Shown one piece after another: positions 31,044-41,039 of a stretch of DNA of 62,913 nucleotides. The stretch is taken from the NCBI GenBank assembly GCA_002500135.1, contig DLSM01000002.1, forward strand, positions 46,753 through 109,665, written 5' to 3'. Source of the stretch: Christensenella sp. UBA7862. Lineage in GTDB: Bacteria > Bacillota > Clostridia > Christensenellales > UBA1242. A program made the position numbers and the translations under genes. Each line of letters opens with the position of its first letter. Position 1 is the first letter of the stretch. Below the pieces are notes generated by a model. That model made no database searches and was not told where the DNA came from. It worked only from the letters and a program-made list of their open reading frames with translations.

Positions 31044-34000
31044 CTACACCACAGGCAGATAAACTCTCTTAGGTGTTAGGTTTTTCAGTTGTTTTTCAAT
31101 AGGTTTTCCTCTGCCCGTTCTGCTGTCAATGGTCACAAGGTCTGTTGGCTTAAACAATAGGTCATCGTCTGTCACAATAGCCATTGTAGTTGGTTTGTCT
31201 ATAACCGCTGCAAACGCAACTTTGCCGCCAGTTGCAGTTATCTTTTGTCCTTTTCTGTATCTTACACTTTGTTCAATGGACTTAACTGCCGTTCTCTTGG
31301 CAACGCCCTTATCTCCAACAATCAAAATTTCTCCAGCATTTTTTATGGAAATAGCAACGCACGCACAAGTATCTTTCCCTCCAAGTGCCACGCCTTTAAC
31401 ACCGCCAGCCACACGCCCTTGAAGTGGAATATCGTCCGTCTTTGCATTAAGCACCATGCCTTCTTTTGTTACAAAAACAATCGTCCAGTCTTCCTTTGGC
31501 TCTGGCACAACGTCCAAAACTTCATCACCATCTTTAAGTTTTATGGCTTGATAGGTCTTTTTGAGAAGTGTATATTCTTCTCTTGCGGTCTTCTTTATCA
31601 TGCCGAATTTTGTTAGGAATATAAGATTATCTTCGCCTTTCATTTCTTTTTCGTCATAAAGAGCAATTATGTGTTCGTCTTTTGCTAGGTCTTTGAAAAT
31701 GGAATAATCGGCAATGCCTTTATCTCTATATCTGCTCTCGCCAAACGCCGCAACTGGCACCTTAAGACAATTTCCGAAGTTACTGAACGCAATTATATTG
31801 GTGTCTGATGTAACATTAAGTTTTAGTGTGTGAATTTGAGAAAGTGTCGAATTTTCGCCAAGTTCCTTGCTGCTTAGGTTAAACTGCTTAACTGGGACAG
31901 CCTTAAACATTTCGTCAGCCGTTTTCAAAACGACAAGTTCCTTAACTTCATTTTCTTGCTCTGCAATTTCTTCTGCAGTTGCTGGTTTTTCGTCATCTTT
32001 TAGGAATTTAGTCAACCTTTCGCTCTTATATTGCTTTTTAATTTGCAAAAGCTCGCTCTTGACCACTTCATATTGTTTTCTTGGACTTTCGACAATAGAT
32101 TTAAGTTCTTTGATAAGAATTTTAAGCCCTTTAAGTTCTTCTTGCAGTTTATTGACTTCAAGACTTGTAAGCCTTGCAAGTCGCATATCAAGAATTGCTT
32201 GTGCTTGTCTGTCGTCAAGAATAAACTTCTCTTTCAGTCTTCTCTTGGCTTCTGTGGTGTTTGGTGAAGTTTTAATAATTTTCACCACAGCGTCAATATT
32301 TTTGATTGCAATAATAAGACCTTCCAAAATATGCGCCCGTTCTTCCGCTTGCTCAAGGTCATATTTGCTTCGTCTTAAGACAACCTCCCGTTGATATTCG
32401 CTGTAGTATGAAATGATATCAAGAAGTCCCATTTGCTTTGGCTTGCCGCCCGCAATGGCGACCATATTCACGCCAAATGTTCCTTGAAGTTCTGTGTTCT
32501 TGAGCAGCGACTCATATATTTTATTTACGCTGGCGTCTTTTTTAAGTCGAATGACAGCACGCTGCCCGTGTCTATCTGATTCGTCCCTAATTTCCGCAAT
32601 ATTTTCAAAGCCGAACTTGCCTTCGTCCTTAAAACCTGCAATTTTTTGCAGCAAACTTGCCTTATTAACTTGATAAGGAAGTTCTGTAATAACAATGCTC
32701 TTTTTATCCGTTCCCACGCCTTCAATGTGCATTTTTGCTCGAAGATAAATTTTTCCACGCCCTGTTTCATAGGCTTTATAGAGTTCCGAACTTTCAAGAA
32801 TATATCCGCCCGTTGGAAAGTCTGGGCCCTTTATTATCTTCATCATTTGCTTTAGGGTGATGTTTGGGTTGTCGATGTATGCCACAACGCCATCAATGGT
32901 TTCACCCAAGTTGTGTGTTGGGATATTTGTTGCAAGCCCAACAGCAATACCCGATGAGCCATTGACCAAAATGTTTGGAAATCTGCCTGGCAACATTTGA
33001 GGTTCTTTTTGAGTGTCGTCAAAGTTAAGCCCCCACTTAACAGTGTTTTTGTCAAGGTCACGCAAAAGTTCAAGTGCTATTGGAGCAAGTCTAACTTCTG
33101 TGTAACGAGCCGCTGCTGGAGGGTCACCGTCAACGCTTCCGAAGTTGCCGTTCCCTTCAACAAGAATGTTCCTCATGTTAAAGTTTTGAGCAAGTCTAAC
33201 CATTGCATCATAAACGGACGCATCGCCATGTGGGTGATATTTACCAAGCGTTTCACCAACAATACGAGCGGACTTTTTGAAAGGTTTGTCTGGGGTGTTG
33301 CCCAGTTCGTGCATAGCAAAAAGAATTCTTCTTTGAACAGGCTTCAATCCGTCTTCAACACGTGGCAAGGCTCTATCCAAAATAACGTGTTCAGAATATG
33401 GAATCATGCTTTCGTGAAGCACTGTGTCAAGGTTTTTATAAAGTAGCCCGTCACCAATATTTTCGCCCGAGTTTTCCATATAAACTTTTTCTTCAATGTC
33501 AACTCTGTTCAAGTTTTTATAGTCATCACGGTCGCCAAGGTCAGCAAAAACATTTCGCCCAACGTTTCTATCCACTTCCTCAAAGCCTTTGTTTAGGTCT
33601 TCAACGTCATGACGAACTTTCAAGTTTTCGTCACTGTCAAAGAATATATCTGTATCAACTTCTTCCGTCTTTCTTCTTGAAGTCTTTTTTTCTTCAACCT
33701 TTTTGTTTTCAGTCTTGAGAGTCTTTGAAGAAACCACTTTCTTGCTTGAAATCTCGTTATTTTCCGTCTTTTTTGGCGTTTTTGCGACAGTTTTTGCAAC
33801 TTTTTCTTCTTTTTTAACTTTTTCCGCCACCTTTTCGGTCTTTTTTGTAACTTTTTCAGCCTTTTTTGTCACTTTTTCGTCTTTTTTGGCAGATTTCATG
33901 ATTTTTTCAGCCTTTTTGTCGTCTTTTTTCTCACTTACTTGCTTTTTGACCACCTTTGAAGGTTCACCACCAATTTTTGTCAAAAGAGATTTCAATGTTT

Positions 34001-34238
34001 TGTCTTTGCCGTCTTTCGCTTTCAAGTTTTCCTCGTCCTTTTGTGTTAGATTTTGATTTTTGTCTTGCCCTAGGGATAACCCGTCAAGCATTGACATCTG
34101 CCCGTCAGCCACTTCGATTTGTTCCCGTTCGTCCTCATCTTTTGGTTTTTCTTCCTCGTGAACAAACAGTTCCCCTATGTCAATCTGCCCATCAATCGCT
34201 CTTGGCGGGAGGATTACATCATCTTCATAATCGTCCAT
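31044..34238 (-). CDS. parC: Topoisomerase IV subunit A-like with long Lys-rich N-terminal extension
   Basis: DNA-breaking subunit of a type IIA topoisomerase. Homology starts near residue 268 (LYKNLDTVLHESMIPYSEHVILDRALPRVEDGLKPVQRRI), the catalytic tyrosine is Y379 (AARYTEVRL), and KYHPHGDAS is at 333-341. A C-terminal six-bladed DNA-wrapping domain follows from about 790. No GyrA box (QRRGGKG) is visible, so ParC is preferred over GyrA. The first 265 residues are an acidic start then a Lys-rich core (about 95-190, KKAEKV-type repeats and AKTPKK), surely disordered. The extension is contiguous in one frame with the core, with no stop or frameshift. It follows parE by 32 bases. Usual length is about 800 residues, here 1064. 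Confidence 0.9.
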   Translation of the reverse strand: MDDYEDDVILPPRAIDGQIDIGELFVHEEEKPKDEDEREQIEVADGQMSMLDGLSLGQDKNQNLTQKDEENLKAKDGKDKTLKSLLTKIGGEPSKVVKKQVSEKKDDKKAEKIMKSAKKDEKVTKKAEKVTKKTEKVAEKVKKEEKVAKTVAKTPKKTENNEISSKKVVSSKTLKTENKKVEEKKTSRRKTEEVDTDIFFDSDENLKVRHDVEDLNKGFEEVDRNVGRNVFADLGDRDDYKNLNRVDIEEKVYMENSGENIGDGLLYKNLDTVLHESMIPYSEHVILDRALPRVEDGLKPVQRRILFAMHELGNTPDKPFKKSARIVGETLGKYHPHGDASVYDAMVRLAQNFNMRNILVEGNGNFGSVDGDPPAAARYTEVRLAPIALELLRDLDKNTVKWGLNFDDTQKEPQMLPGRFPNILVNGSSGIAVGLATNIPTHNLGETIDGVVAYIDNPNITLKQMMKIIKGPDFPTGGYILESSELYKAYETGRGKIYLRAKMHIEGVGTDKKSIVITELPYQVNKASLLQKIAGFKDEGKFGFENIAEIRDESDRHGQRAVIRLKKDASVNKIYESLLKNTELQGTFGVNMVAIAGGKPKQMGLLDIISYYSEYQREVVLRRSKYDLEQAEERAHILEGLIIAIKNIDAVVKIIKTSPNTTEAKRRLKEKFILDDRQAQAILDMRLARLTSLEVNKLQEELKGLKILIKELKSIVESPRKQYEVVKSELLQIKKQYKSERLTKFLKDDEKPATAEEIAEQENEVKELVVLKTADEMFKAVPVKQFNLSSKELGENSTLSQIHTLKLNVTSDTNIIAFSNFGNCLKVPVAAFGESRYRDKGIADYSIFKDLAKDEHIIALYDEKEMKGEDNLIFLTKFGMIKKTAREEYTLLKKTYQAIKLKDGDEVLDVVPEPKEDWTIVFVTKEGMVLNAKTDDIPLQGRVAGGVKGVALGGKDTCACVAISIKNAGEILIVGDKGVAKRTAVKSIEQSVRYRKGQKITATGGKVAFAAVIDKPTTMAIVTDDDLLFKPTDLVTIDSRTGRGKPIEKQLKNLTPKRVYLPVV

Positions 34239-34270
34239 AATTATCCCCGTTTTTCGACTTCAAATTACAG

Positions 34271-36214
34271 TTATTTTTCCAGTTTCATAAAGTTGTCAAC
34301 TTTGTTAAAGTCAACATACTCCGAAAGATATTTCTTTCTTGCTTCAATATCGTTGCCCATAAGAGTTGTTATCAAAAGTTCGGCATTTGCCACATCGTCA
34401 ACCCCCACTTTAACAAGTGTTCTTGTTTGTGGGTTCATAGTTGTTTCCCAAAGTTGCTCAGCGTTCATTTCGCCAAGTCCTTTGTAACGTTGAATTGTAT
34501 ATCCCTTGCCAAATCTCTTTATTGCATCTGGCAATTCCTTATCCGAATAAACATATTCAATTTGCCCTTTTTTCTCCACCTTATACAGTGGTGGAAGCCC
34601 GATATACACATTGCCGTTTGTTATAAGTTCTTTCATATATCTGAAGAAGAATGTCAGCAAAATTGCTCTGATGTGAGCACCGTCTTGGTCAGCATCTGAA
34701 AGAATAATAACTTTGTGGAATTTCAAGTTTGAAATGTCAAAATCTTCGCCAATACTTGTGCCAAGCGAGCCAATAATTGACCTTATTTCTTCATTTGCCA
34801 AAACTTGGTCAAGTCTTTTCTTTTCTGCATTAAGAGGTTTGCCTCTCAGTGGCAAAATCGCTTGGAAGCCCCTATCCCTTGCTTGCTTTGCGCTGCCACC
34901 AGCACTGTCCCCTTCAACTATAAACAATTCATTTAGTTCTGCTTTTCTTCCTGTGCAGTTTGAAAGTTTTCCAACAAGGCTAGAGTTTTCAATGCTATTT
35001 TTTTGACGGGTGAGTTCCTTTGCTTTCTTCGCCGCCAATCTAACTCTTGAGGCACCTTTTGCCTTTTCCATAATTATGCCGGCAATTTTTGCGTTTTCTT
35101 TTTTGTCGAAGAAGCGAGATAATTCCTTAATCACCATGCCTTCAACAATTCCCTTAACTTCTGGATTGCCGAGTTTTGTTTTGGTCTGTCCTTCAAACTC
35201 AATATCACGCATTTTAACAGAAAGCACAGCGGAAATGCCTTCTCTATAGTCCTCGCCCAAAAGATTATCTTCCTTGTCTTTCAAAAGTCCCAATTTTCTT
35301 GCCACATCATTCATAACCTTTGTTAACCCCGACTTAAAGCCAAGTTCATGAGTTCCGCCTTCGGTGGTTGGAATGTTGTTTACATAAGAAAAGAAACTTT
35401 CTGTGTAACTATCTGTATATTCAATGGAAGCCGACATTTTAAGTCTATCGTTTTCGCTTTCGATATAAAGTGCTGGTCTAAAGAGTGGAGTTTTTGCTTC
35501 GTTAAGATATTCAATAAAGTCCACCAATCCGCCGTCATATTTATAGTTTTGGGTTATGTCGTCTTTCTCGTCAATAAAGGTTATTTCAAGCCCCTTATTT
35601 AAAAAAGCAAGTTCCTTAAGTCTGCGTCTTATAACGCTGCCGTCAAGCACATTGTCAAGGAAAATTCTCTTATCAGGCATAAACGTGATTTTACTTCCCG
35701 TTTTGTCCGTTTTACCAATTTCAGTCAGCGGCTTTGTAACAACCCCGCCATGTACCTTGCCCTTTTTATCTTCCAAACTTTCAAAGCGAATTTCATACTT
35801 TTTGCCGTTTCTGCAAATTTCCGCATCAAGATAGGTTGATAGAGCATTTGTAACAGACGCACCAACGCCGTGAAGCCCGCCAGAATAGTTGTAGTTGCTG
35901 GAGTCAAATTTGCCGCCAGCGTGAAGTTTTGTAAAGACGAGTTCCGCCCCAGAAATTTTGTAAGTTGGGTGAATGTCAACAGGAATTCCACGTCCGTCAT
36001 CTTCAACAGTCGCCGAGCCGTCTTTGTGAAGCGTCACTTCAATTTTAGAGCCAAACCCATTTGTAATTTCGTCAATGGCGTTGTCAACAATTTCCCACAA
36101 AATGTGATGCACGCCCTTGCTTCCCGTTGAGCCAATATACATACCAGGTCTTAAACGAACAGCGTCCAAGCCCTCAAGAACAACCAAGTCTTTTGAATCA
36201 TAACTTTTTGCCAC
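34271..36214 (-). CDS. parE: Topoisomerase IV subunit B-like (ParE)
   Basis: ATPase subunit of the type IIA topoisomerase. The GHKL ATP site has EIVDNAIDEITNGFG, VEDDGRGIP and GGLHGVGASVTNALS. The transducer follows, then TOPRIM motifs FIVEGDSAGGSAKQARDR and LSDADQDGAHIRAILL, and the C-terminal KGLGEMNAEQLWETT. The 647-residue form starts at a GTG at 36214 preceded by GGAGGATATT; a frame extending to 36277 lacks a ribosome site. It is paired with the A subunit just downstream. A separate gyrBA pair is likely elsewhere, so this is called ParE, but GyrB cannot be excluded. Confidence 0.9.
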   Translation of the reverse strand: MAKSYDSKDLVVLEGLDAVRLRPGMYIGSTGSKGVHHILWEIVDNAIDEITNGFGSKIEVTLHKDGSATVEDDGRGIPVDIHPTYKISGAELVFTKLHAGGKFDSSNYNYSGGLHGVGASVTNALSTYLDAEICRNGKKYEIRFESLEDKKGKVHGGVVTKPLTEIGKTDKTGSKITFMPDKRIFLDNVLDGSVIRRRLKELAFLNKGLEITFIDEKDDITQNYKYDGGLVDFIEYLNEAKTPLFRPALYIESENDRLKMSASIEYTDSYTESFFSYVNNIPTTEGGTHELGFKSGLTKVMNDVARKLGLLKDKEDNLLGEDYREGISAVLSVKMRDIEFEGQTKTKLGNPEVKGIVEGMVIKELSRFFDKKENAKIAGIIMEKAKGASRVRLAAKKAKELTRQKNSIENSSLVGKLSNCTGRKAELNELFIVEGDSAGGSAKQARDRGFQAILPLRGKPLNAEKKRLDQVLANEEIRSIIGSLGTSIGEDFDISNLKFHKVIILSDADQDGAHIRAILLTFFFRYMKELITNGNVYIGLPPLYKVEKKGQIEYVYSDKELPDAIKRFGKGYTIQRYKGLGEMNAEQLWETTMNPQTRTLVKVGVDDVANAELLITTLMGNDIEARKKYLSEYVDFNKVDNFMKLEK

Positions 36215-36470
36215 AATATCCTCCAAAGTCCGCTTGCCACAAGCAAACGACCAAATTTTACAATAAAATTTTAGCACACAAATTCATTTTGTCCAACCAA
36301 TAATCGAAGTTTCTCAAATTTTTATGCAAAATTTTTGTTATAACCATGCCAAAAACTTGCCTACACACAATTTTTCAAATATTTATACATATTTTCGCAT
36401 ATTTATTCACCAATTTTAAGTAAAATATTTTTTATTAAATTTTTTTGAGAAAATATCATAAACTACATTT

Positions 36471-37553
36471 ATGAAAACGATTGTCCTCACTGGCGGCGGA
36501 ACTGGCGGGCATGTTATCCCGAATATCAGCCTTATTCCCCTATTAAGAAAGCATTTTGACCGAATTTGCTACATCGGCGGAAGTGGAATTGAAAAAGACC
36601 TTATCTCGCACGAAAAAAATGTGGAGTATTTTGAAATTCCCACACACAAGTTTGTTAGAAAAAACATTTTAAAGAACATTTTTCTTCCGTTTAAGGTTTT
36701 ATCCACAAGTTTTAAGTGCAAAAAGATTTTAAAAAACATATCACCCGATGTTGTGTTTTCAAAGGGCGGATATGTGTCATTTCCCGTTTGTCTTGGGGCA
36801 AAATTTGTCAAAATTCCAGTCGTTGGGCATGAGTCTGACCTAACTCTTGGCATGGCGAATAAGTGGATTGCAAAGTTGTCAAAAACATTCTGCACAACCT
36901 TCCCGCAAGCGGCAAAAACGCTTAAAAACGGAGTTTTCACTGGTTCTCCAATAAGGGAGCAACTTTTCCACGGCGACAAGCAAAAAGGGGTCGAGATTTG
37001 CTCACTTTCTGACACTTCAAAGCCATATATCTTGATAACTGGCGGTTCAACGGGTGCAAAGGACTTAAATGATGTGGCGTTTGCGTCTATCCCCGCTTTG
37101 TGCAAAAAATACAACATAATTCACCTTGTGGGAAAAAACAAACTTAACACTCAAATATCACACAAAAACTATTATCAAGCGGAATTTTGCTATGAAATAG
37201 AACATCTTTTTGCCCTGGCAGATGTTGTTGTATCTCGCAGTGGCTCGGGTGCAATTTGCGAACTATTGGCACTTAAAAGGCCAATGATTTTGGTGCCACT
37301 TCCAAAGGGCAACTCTCGTGGCGACCAAGTGGAAAATGCGGAATATTTTAAATCCCAGAACTTTGCAACGGTGATAAATCAATGTGACCTAACGCCAAAT
37401 GTTTTGTGTTCAGAAATTGAAAAAACACTTCAAAACAGAAAAACCATTGTCACCGCCATGGAAAGTTCCACCGCCACCACCCTAACCCACGGCACACAAA
37501 ACATCGTGGCGGAAATATTAAAAGTCACCGCCCCAAAATATGAAAAGAAATAG
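36471..37553 (+). CDS. murG: UDP-GlcNAc--lipid I GlcNAc transferase MurG
   Basis: Makes lipid II on the inner face of the membrane. GGGTGGHV is at 8-15 and FSKGGYVSFPV near 96. HESDLTLGMANK near 122 stands where family members often have HEQN. The second glycine loop is ILITGGSTGAKDLN near 185, and the donor-binding stretch is ADVVVSRSGSGAICELLALKRPMILVPLP near 245-275. The 360-residue length is typical. It lies outside a dcw cluster, alone and opposite to its neighbours. No ribosome site is visible in the 20 bases ahead of the ATG, and TATCAT at 36454-36459 would place a start about five bases upstream. It may therefore be translated from a leaderless message. Confidence 0.93.
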   Translation: MKTIVLTGGGTGGHVIPNISLIPLLRKHFDRICYIGGSGIEKDLISHEKNVEYFEIPTHKFVRKNILKNIFLPFKVLSTSFKCKKILKNISPDVVFSKGGYVSFPVCLGAKFVKIPVVGHESDLTLGMANKWIAKLSKTFCTTFPQAAKTLKNGVFTGSPIREQLFHGDKQKGVEICSLSDTSKPYILITGGSTGAKDLNDVAFASIPALCKKYNIIHLVGKNKLNTQISHKNYYQAEFCYEIEHLFALADVVVSRSGSGAICELLALKRPMILVPLPKGNSRGDQVENAEYFKSQNFATVINQCDLTPNVLCSEIEKTLQNRKTIVTAMESSTATTLTHGTQNIVAEILKVTAPKYEKK

Positions 37554-37611
37554 TCAATTCTTGAACAAAATTCACACAAAATATCCAATCATTTCTTCGC
37601 AATAATACATG

Positions 37612-37647
37612 AAAAAAGACAGCAAATGCTGTCTTTTAGTTTTTTTT
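37612..37647 (+). terminator. Terminator of murG, shared with the convergent gene
   Basis: AAAAGACAGC and GCTGTCTTTT form a ten-bp stem with a four-base loop, followed by a T-rich tract. It overlaps the stop of the minus-strand hypothetical gene and can act on both strands. Confidence 0.85.
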
Positions 37648-38137
37648 ACTCTCCCGTTGACATTTCTGTTGCCATGGACATTGCCATTTCAAAGCCTTGC
37701 ATCATATCTTGCTCAAAGGCAGAGCCTTGTCCAAATTCGCTTGTTATTGCCGCAAGAAAACTTGAGGCAAGCGAGCCAAAGCCAGTTTTTGAATTTGGGT
37801 CTGTGGAAGTGTTGGAAAACATATTCAAAAACACGGCACAGATTGTATTTTTTGCAACGTCATAGAAAAGTTGCTTTTTGTCACTAAGAAGCGCTGTTTG
37901 CACAACAAAAACTTCGTTGTCCGTAAACGACACATCTCTCCCGCCCACTTGCTCGGTGGTGATTTCAAGTTTAACTGGCACCTTTTTGTAAGTCATTCGC
38001 CTTTGTGGCACAACTTTTGTCATAATAAACTGCACAGTCTTTGTTTCATAAAATTTTACGCAGTCCTTCAAAGCCTCAACACGAGCGTTCACATCGAGTT
38101 CACTCCAGTTGTTATATTCTTCAAAAACTTTTTCCAT
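37646..38137 (-). CDS. Uncharacterised protein (163 residues)
   Basis: Not recognised. Started at the ATG at 38137 behind AAAGGTGGG. Soluble, no signal peptide. The first half is helical then beta (EVFVVQTALLSDKKQLFYDVAKNTICAVFLNMF). The C-terminal part has many Met, Phe and Gly (FLAAITSEFGQGSAFEQDMMQGFEMAMSMATEMS). It is alone between murG and the GH95-like gene, facing murG across a shared terminator. Confidence 0.7.
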   Translation of the reverse strand: MEKVFEEYNNWSELDVNARVEALKDCVKFYETKTVQFIMTKVVPQRRMTYKKVPVKLEITTEQVGGRDVSFTDNEVFVVQTALLSDKKQLFYDVAKNTICAVFLNMFSNTSTDPNSKTGFGSLASSFLAAITSEFGQGSAFEQDMMQGFEMAMSMATEMSTGE

Positions 38138-38251
38138 ATTAACCCACCTTTTAGGCAAACTTGTAACGCTGCCCAGTGTTTTATTATAGATATTTTACCA
38201 CTTTTTTGCACGAACTACAAGCATAAATAAGTTTTTTTGAAAATTATTTTT

Positions 38252-40882
38252 TTAGCACTCAAAATAGACTTTAATTTTCTTCTTTTTGTTCTTTTTAAGA
38301 CTAAGCCCCAAGATTGCATTTTGTTGATAATCAAACAAAACACCCCTCACTTTTACTCTTTTTGTGCCACGTGGCATATAAACATTCACCGTTGTATCGC
38401 TGCTTGCCTTAAGCCTCAGCCGCAGCACCCCACGAGTTGAAACCCACATTTCACACACAACACCCCCGTCAAGCGGCACTCCTCTTATGTTGCATTTTTT
38501 GAATTCCTTTGGAAAACAATCGAACAAAAATATGTCACTTCCGCATGATTTGACAAACATATTCTTAACGCACGAAAAGAGCATGATATTTGTGTCAAAT
38601 GGCAATTCATTTTTGTTTCCGACAAGTCCAACGCCTTGCCCTAGTCTATCATAAAGCGAAAACATTAAATTACTTGAAATAAAGTTTTTGATAAGCGTTT
38701 TTAAAATTTCATAGCCGTCACTTCCTTCGCCGCACGCAAAAAGTGCCAAAGCCATGCGGCAGAGGTCATTTGAGCGATATTTCCCAGTTGAATTTAAAAA
38801 CCTACTTTTAATTGAGTTTGCTACTAGTGTTTCATAGTCTTTCTTGGCGTCAAAACGCTTTGCACCCACACAATATGGCACAAGGTGGGATATAAAAGGC
38901 GAAGTTTCATCAGTTTCAAGCCCGTTTAAGTTGTATTCCTTAATAAGTCCAAAATTATCCACTTGCACGTCAGGCACAAGCGACAGAAGCCCATCAAACT
39001 TACTAGCATTTTCTTCTTCGCCTAAAATTTGACACACATTGGTTAAAATTTTAAAAACACTTTTGGCCGTTGCAAAATCAACCATAGGGTTTGGTGAAAG
39101 ATAAAAAACTTTGCCTTTTGGTCTTGAATAAGGCGAAATTCCATAGGGGGACTCAAGAGTTTTTGTTTGCTTGTTTTCCACCAAAAAATTTGAGTAAAAT
39201 TCCCCCGTTTTTAGCAAAAATTCGTAAGATTTTTTAAGAAAATTGAGGTCAAGAGTTCTAAGATAGTGTTTGTAAACAAAAATGCACAAAAGACCCGCCA
39301 CATTGTTGTTAAAAAGGTTCTGCCCTTCAATGAAACTTGGCATGCCGTCTTCTCGTTGCAAACTTGGCACAAAAAGTCCTTCAAATCCAAACATTTTTTT
39401 GCATAAAGTTTTGTAATTATCTATTTTTTCAAAATATTTATCAAAAAACGCCTCGGGGCTGACGTTTCCCCCAAAATATGACGGAAACATAAGGTTTTCC
39501 AGTTGCAAATAGTGGTTCGTTTGCCCCAAACACAAGTCAAACACCCCGCATGGGAAATGGAACAGACTTTCACACGATATTGCAAACAAGTAATTGCCAA
39601 ATTTGCAAAGTTTTTCCACAAAATCTGGCGTAACTTCCCCACTTTTTGCCATTAAAATCATTTTTTCCACGCAATCGCACTCTACTCCGCCAAGGTCGAG
39701 TTGCGGAAAGGATATTTTTGTGGCAAACACCTCTTTTTGCTCCAAAAATAAGTTTTCATAACTATCTTTCATTTTTGAAACAACTTTTTGCGTATCAATT
39801 AAGTTTTTGTCGTCAGAATTTTCACAAACAAACGCTTTTGCAAGAATTAAGACTTCTTCCGCCCCATTTATTACAATCTTTTTGCCATGTTTTTCAAAAC
39901 TTCCACCACTTAAAGAAAATTTTAGCACAATTCCCACTTTTTTATTGTCTTTTGTGTTGGAAATGTAAGTCATAACATTGTCTTGCATATCAACTTCGTC
40001 ATTTTCGTCATATTCTTTAGCATTTGCCACCCAATATGAAAAATTTGCTTTTTTGCTGCCCGTTGAGGATATTCTGCTCACGAAAAAGTCATTTTTGCAC
40101 GCAACAAACGAATTTCGCAAAATCGCACCCTTCTCGTCTTCAAAATACACTTTAACTTCACCCGTCTGCATATCAAGCGCCCGATAGTAATCAGTCACAC
40201 GGCATGCGACTTCAAAGTCAAATTCCAAATTACATACCGCAATAGGTGATTTTTCGACACTTTTTGTGCCAGAGGACAAAATTTTGTCCACCATTACATT
40301 TTGTGCTTCAACAAACTTCCCTTCGCCCACCAGTTGTTTTGTTTTAAGATATTCCGCCGTCACGTCTGGGAAAAAGTCTGTGTTTTTTTCATATTCATCA
40401 TTAGCACCTATGCTTGTTTCTTTCTCAATATCACTTACATTGTTTTCAATAGTATTTACAATATTATTATCTGAAATTTCCTCACTGTCTTTAATTTCAC
40501 TAATTTCTTGAGCAATTTGATTGTTTTCCGCCAGTAAGGTGTTCTTATGTCCACAAACACCATCATTTTGCCCACAGTTTACCATCTCTTGCAATATCTT
40601 TTCTTTTTCTTGATAAGTGTTTTCTTGTGTGTTGTTTGAATATGGACAAGACATGGAACACCTGCACTGTGAGCAATTTTTGTCACAATCAAAGTTGGAT
40701 ATTTTGGACGCATTTGGAACGACTTTTGTTTCGCTCAGTCCCGCCACGCAAAATCTCACCGTATCTCTTTTTGCCCCGCCAAATATAAGAACACCCGTAT
40801 TCCCGTTGCCCGCTGGCAGTGCTTCTTCCTTGCAAACACTTGGTGTAACAAATTTCAAAATACTTTTTCCACGCTTTTTCAC
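38252..40882 (-). CDS. Diverged GH95-like glycoside hydrolase
   Basis: The 876-residue protein opens with EALPAGNGNTGVLIFGGAKRD, close to the ALPIGNGRLGAMVFGG opening of GH95 (alpha-fucosidase/galactosidase clan). An (alpha/alpha)6-like helical region covers about 400-740, with NPMVDFATAKSVFKIL matching the family's PTMD..I.. segment. A C-terminal beta domain ends it. Expected HxNTD-type catalytic loops are not clear, so activity is uncertain. A Cys-rich insert at about 66-115 (FDCDKNCSQCRCSMSC) and an acidic linker (to 165) replace the usual NE.TLWSG segment. There is no signal peptide, so it should be cytoplasmic. The start is GTG at 40882 behind GGGGGTG. It is divergent from an HTH regulator. 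Confidence 0.5.
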   Translation of the reverse strand: MKKRGKSILKFVTPSVCKEEALPAGNGNTGVLIFGGAKRDTVRFCVAGLSETKVVPNASKISNFDCDKNCSQCRCSMSCPYSNNTQENTYQEKEKILQEMVNCGQNDGVCGHKNTLLAENNQIAQEISEIKDSEEISDNNIVNTIENNVSDIEKETSIGANDEYEKNTDFFPDVTAEYLKTKQLVGEGKFVEAQNVMVDKILSSGTKSVEKSPIAVCNLEFDFEVACRVTDYYRALDMQTGEVKVYFEDEKGAILRNSFVACKNDFFVSRISSTGSKKANFSYWVANAKEYDENDEVDMQDNVMTYISNTKDNKKVGIVLKFSLSGGSFEKHGKKIVINGAEEVLILAKAFVCENSDDKNLIDTQKVVSKMKDSYENLFLEQKEVFATKISFPQLDLGGVECDCVEKMILMAKSGEVTPDFVEKLCKFGNYLFAISCESLFHFPCGVFDLCLGQTNHYLQLENLMFPSYFGGNVSPEAFFDKYFEKIDNYKTLCKKMFGFEGLFVPSLQREDGMPSFIEGQNLFNNNVAGLLCIFVYKHYLRTLDLNFLKKSYEFLLKTGEFYSNFLVENKQTKTLESPYGISPYSRPKGKVFYLSPNPMVDFATAKSVFKILTNVCQILGEEENASKFDGLLSLVPDVQVDNFGLIKEYNLNGLETDETSPFISHLVPYCVGAKRFDAKKDYETLVANSIKSRFLNSTGKYRSNDLCRMALALFACGEGSDGYEILKTLIKNFISSNLMFSLYDRLGQGVGLVGNKNELPFDTNIMLFSCVKNMFVKSCGSDIFLFDCFPKEFKKCNIRGVPLDGGVVCEMWVSTRGVLRLRLKASSDTTVNVYMPRGTKRVKVRGVLFDYQQNAILGLSLKKNKKKKIKVYFEC

Positions 40883-41039
40883 ATTCACCCCCAAACATTA
40901 TTAGTATTTTATGAAATTGTTGTTAATATATCCAAATATCCCTTTTGAATTGCCATTTCTTGCTATATTTTCTTCAAATAAATTACTCGCATACAAAAAT
41001 AAATTGTCAAAAAAATTTTAAAAAATACAAAACATATGT

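Noticed and set aside
36278..36470. Small gene or riboswitch between parE and murG
   Set aside because: The stretch is AT-rich with no open frame that has a ribosome site and no convincing structure.
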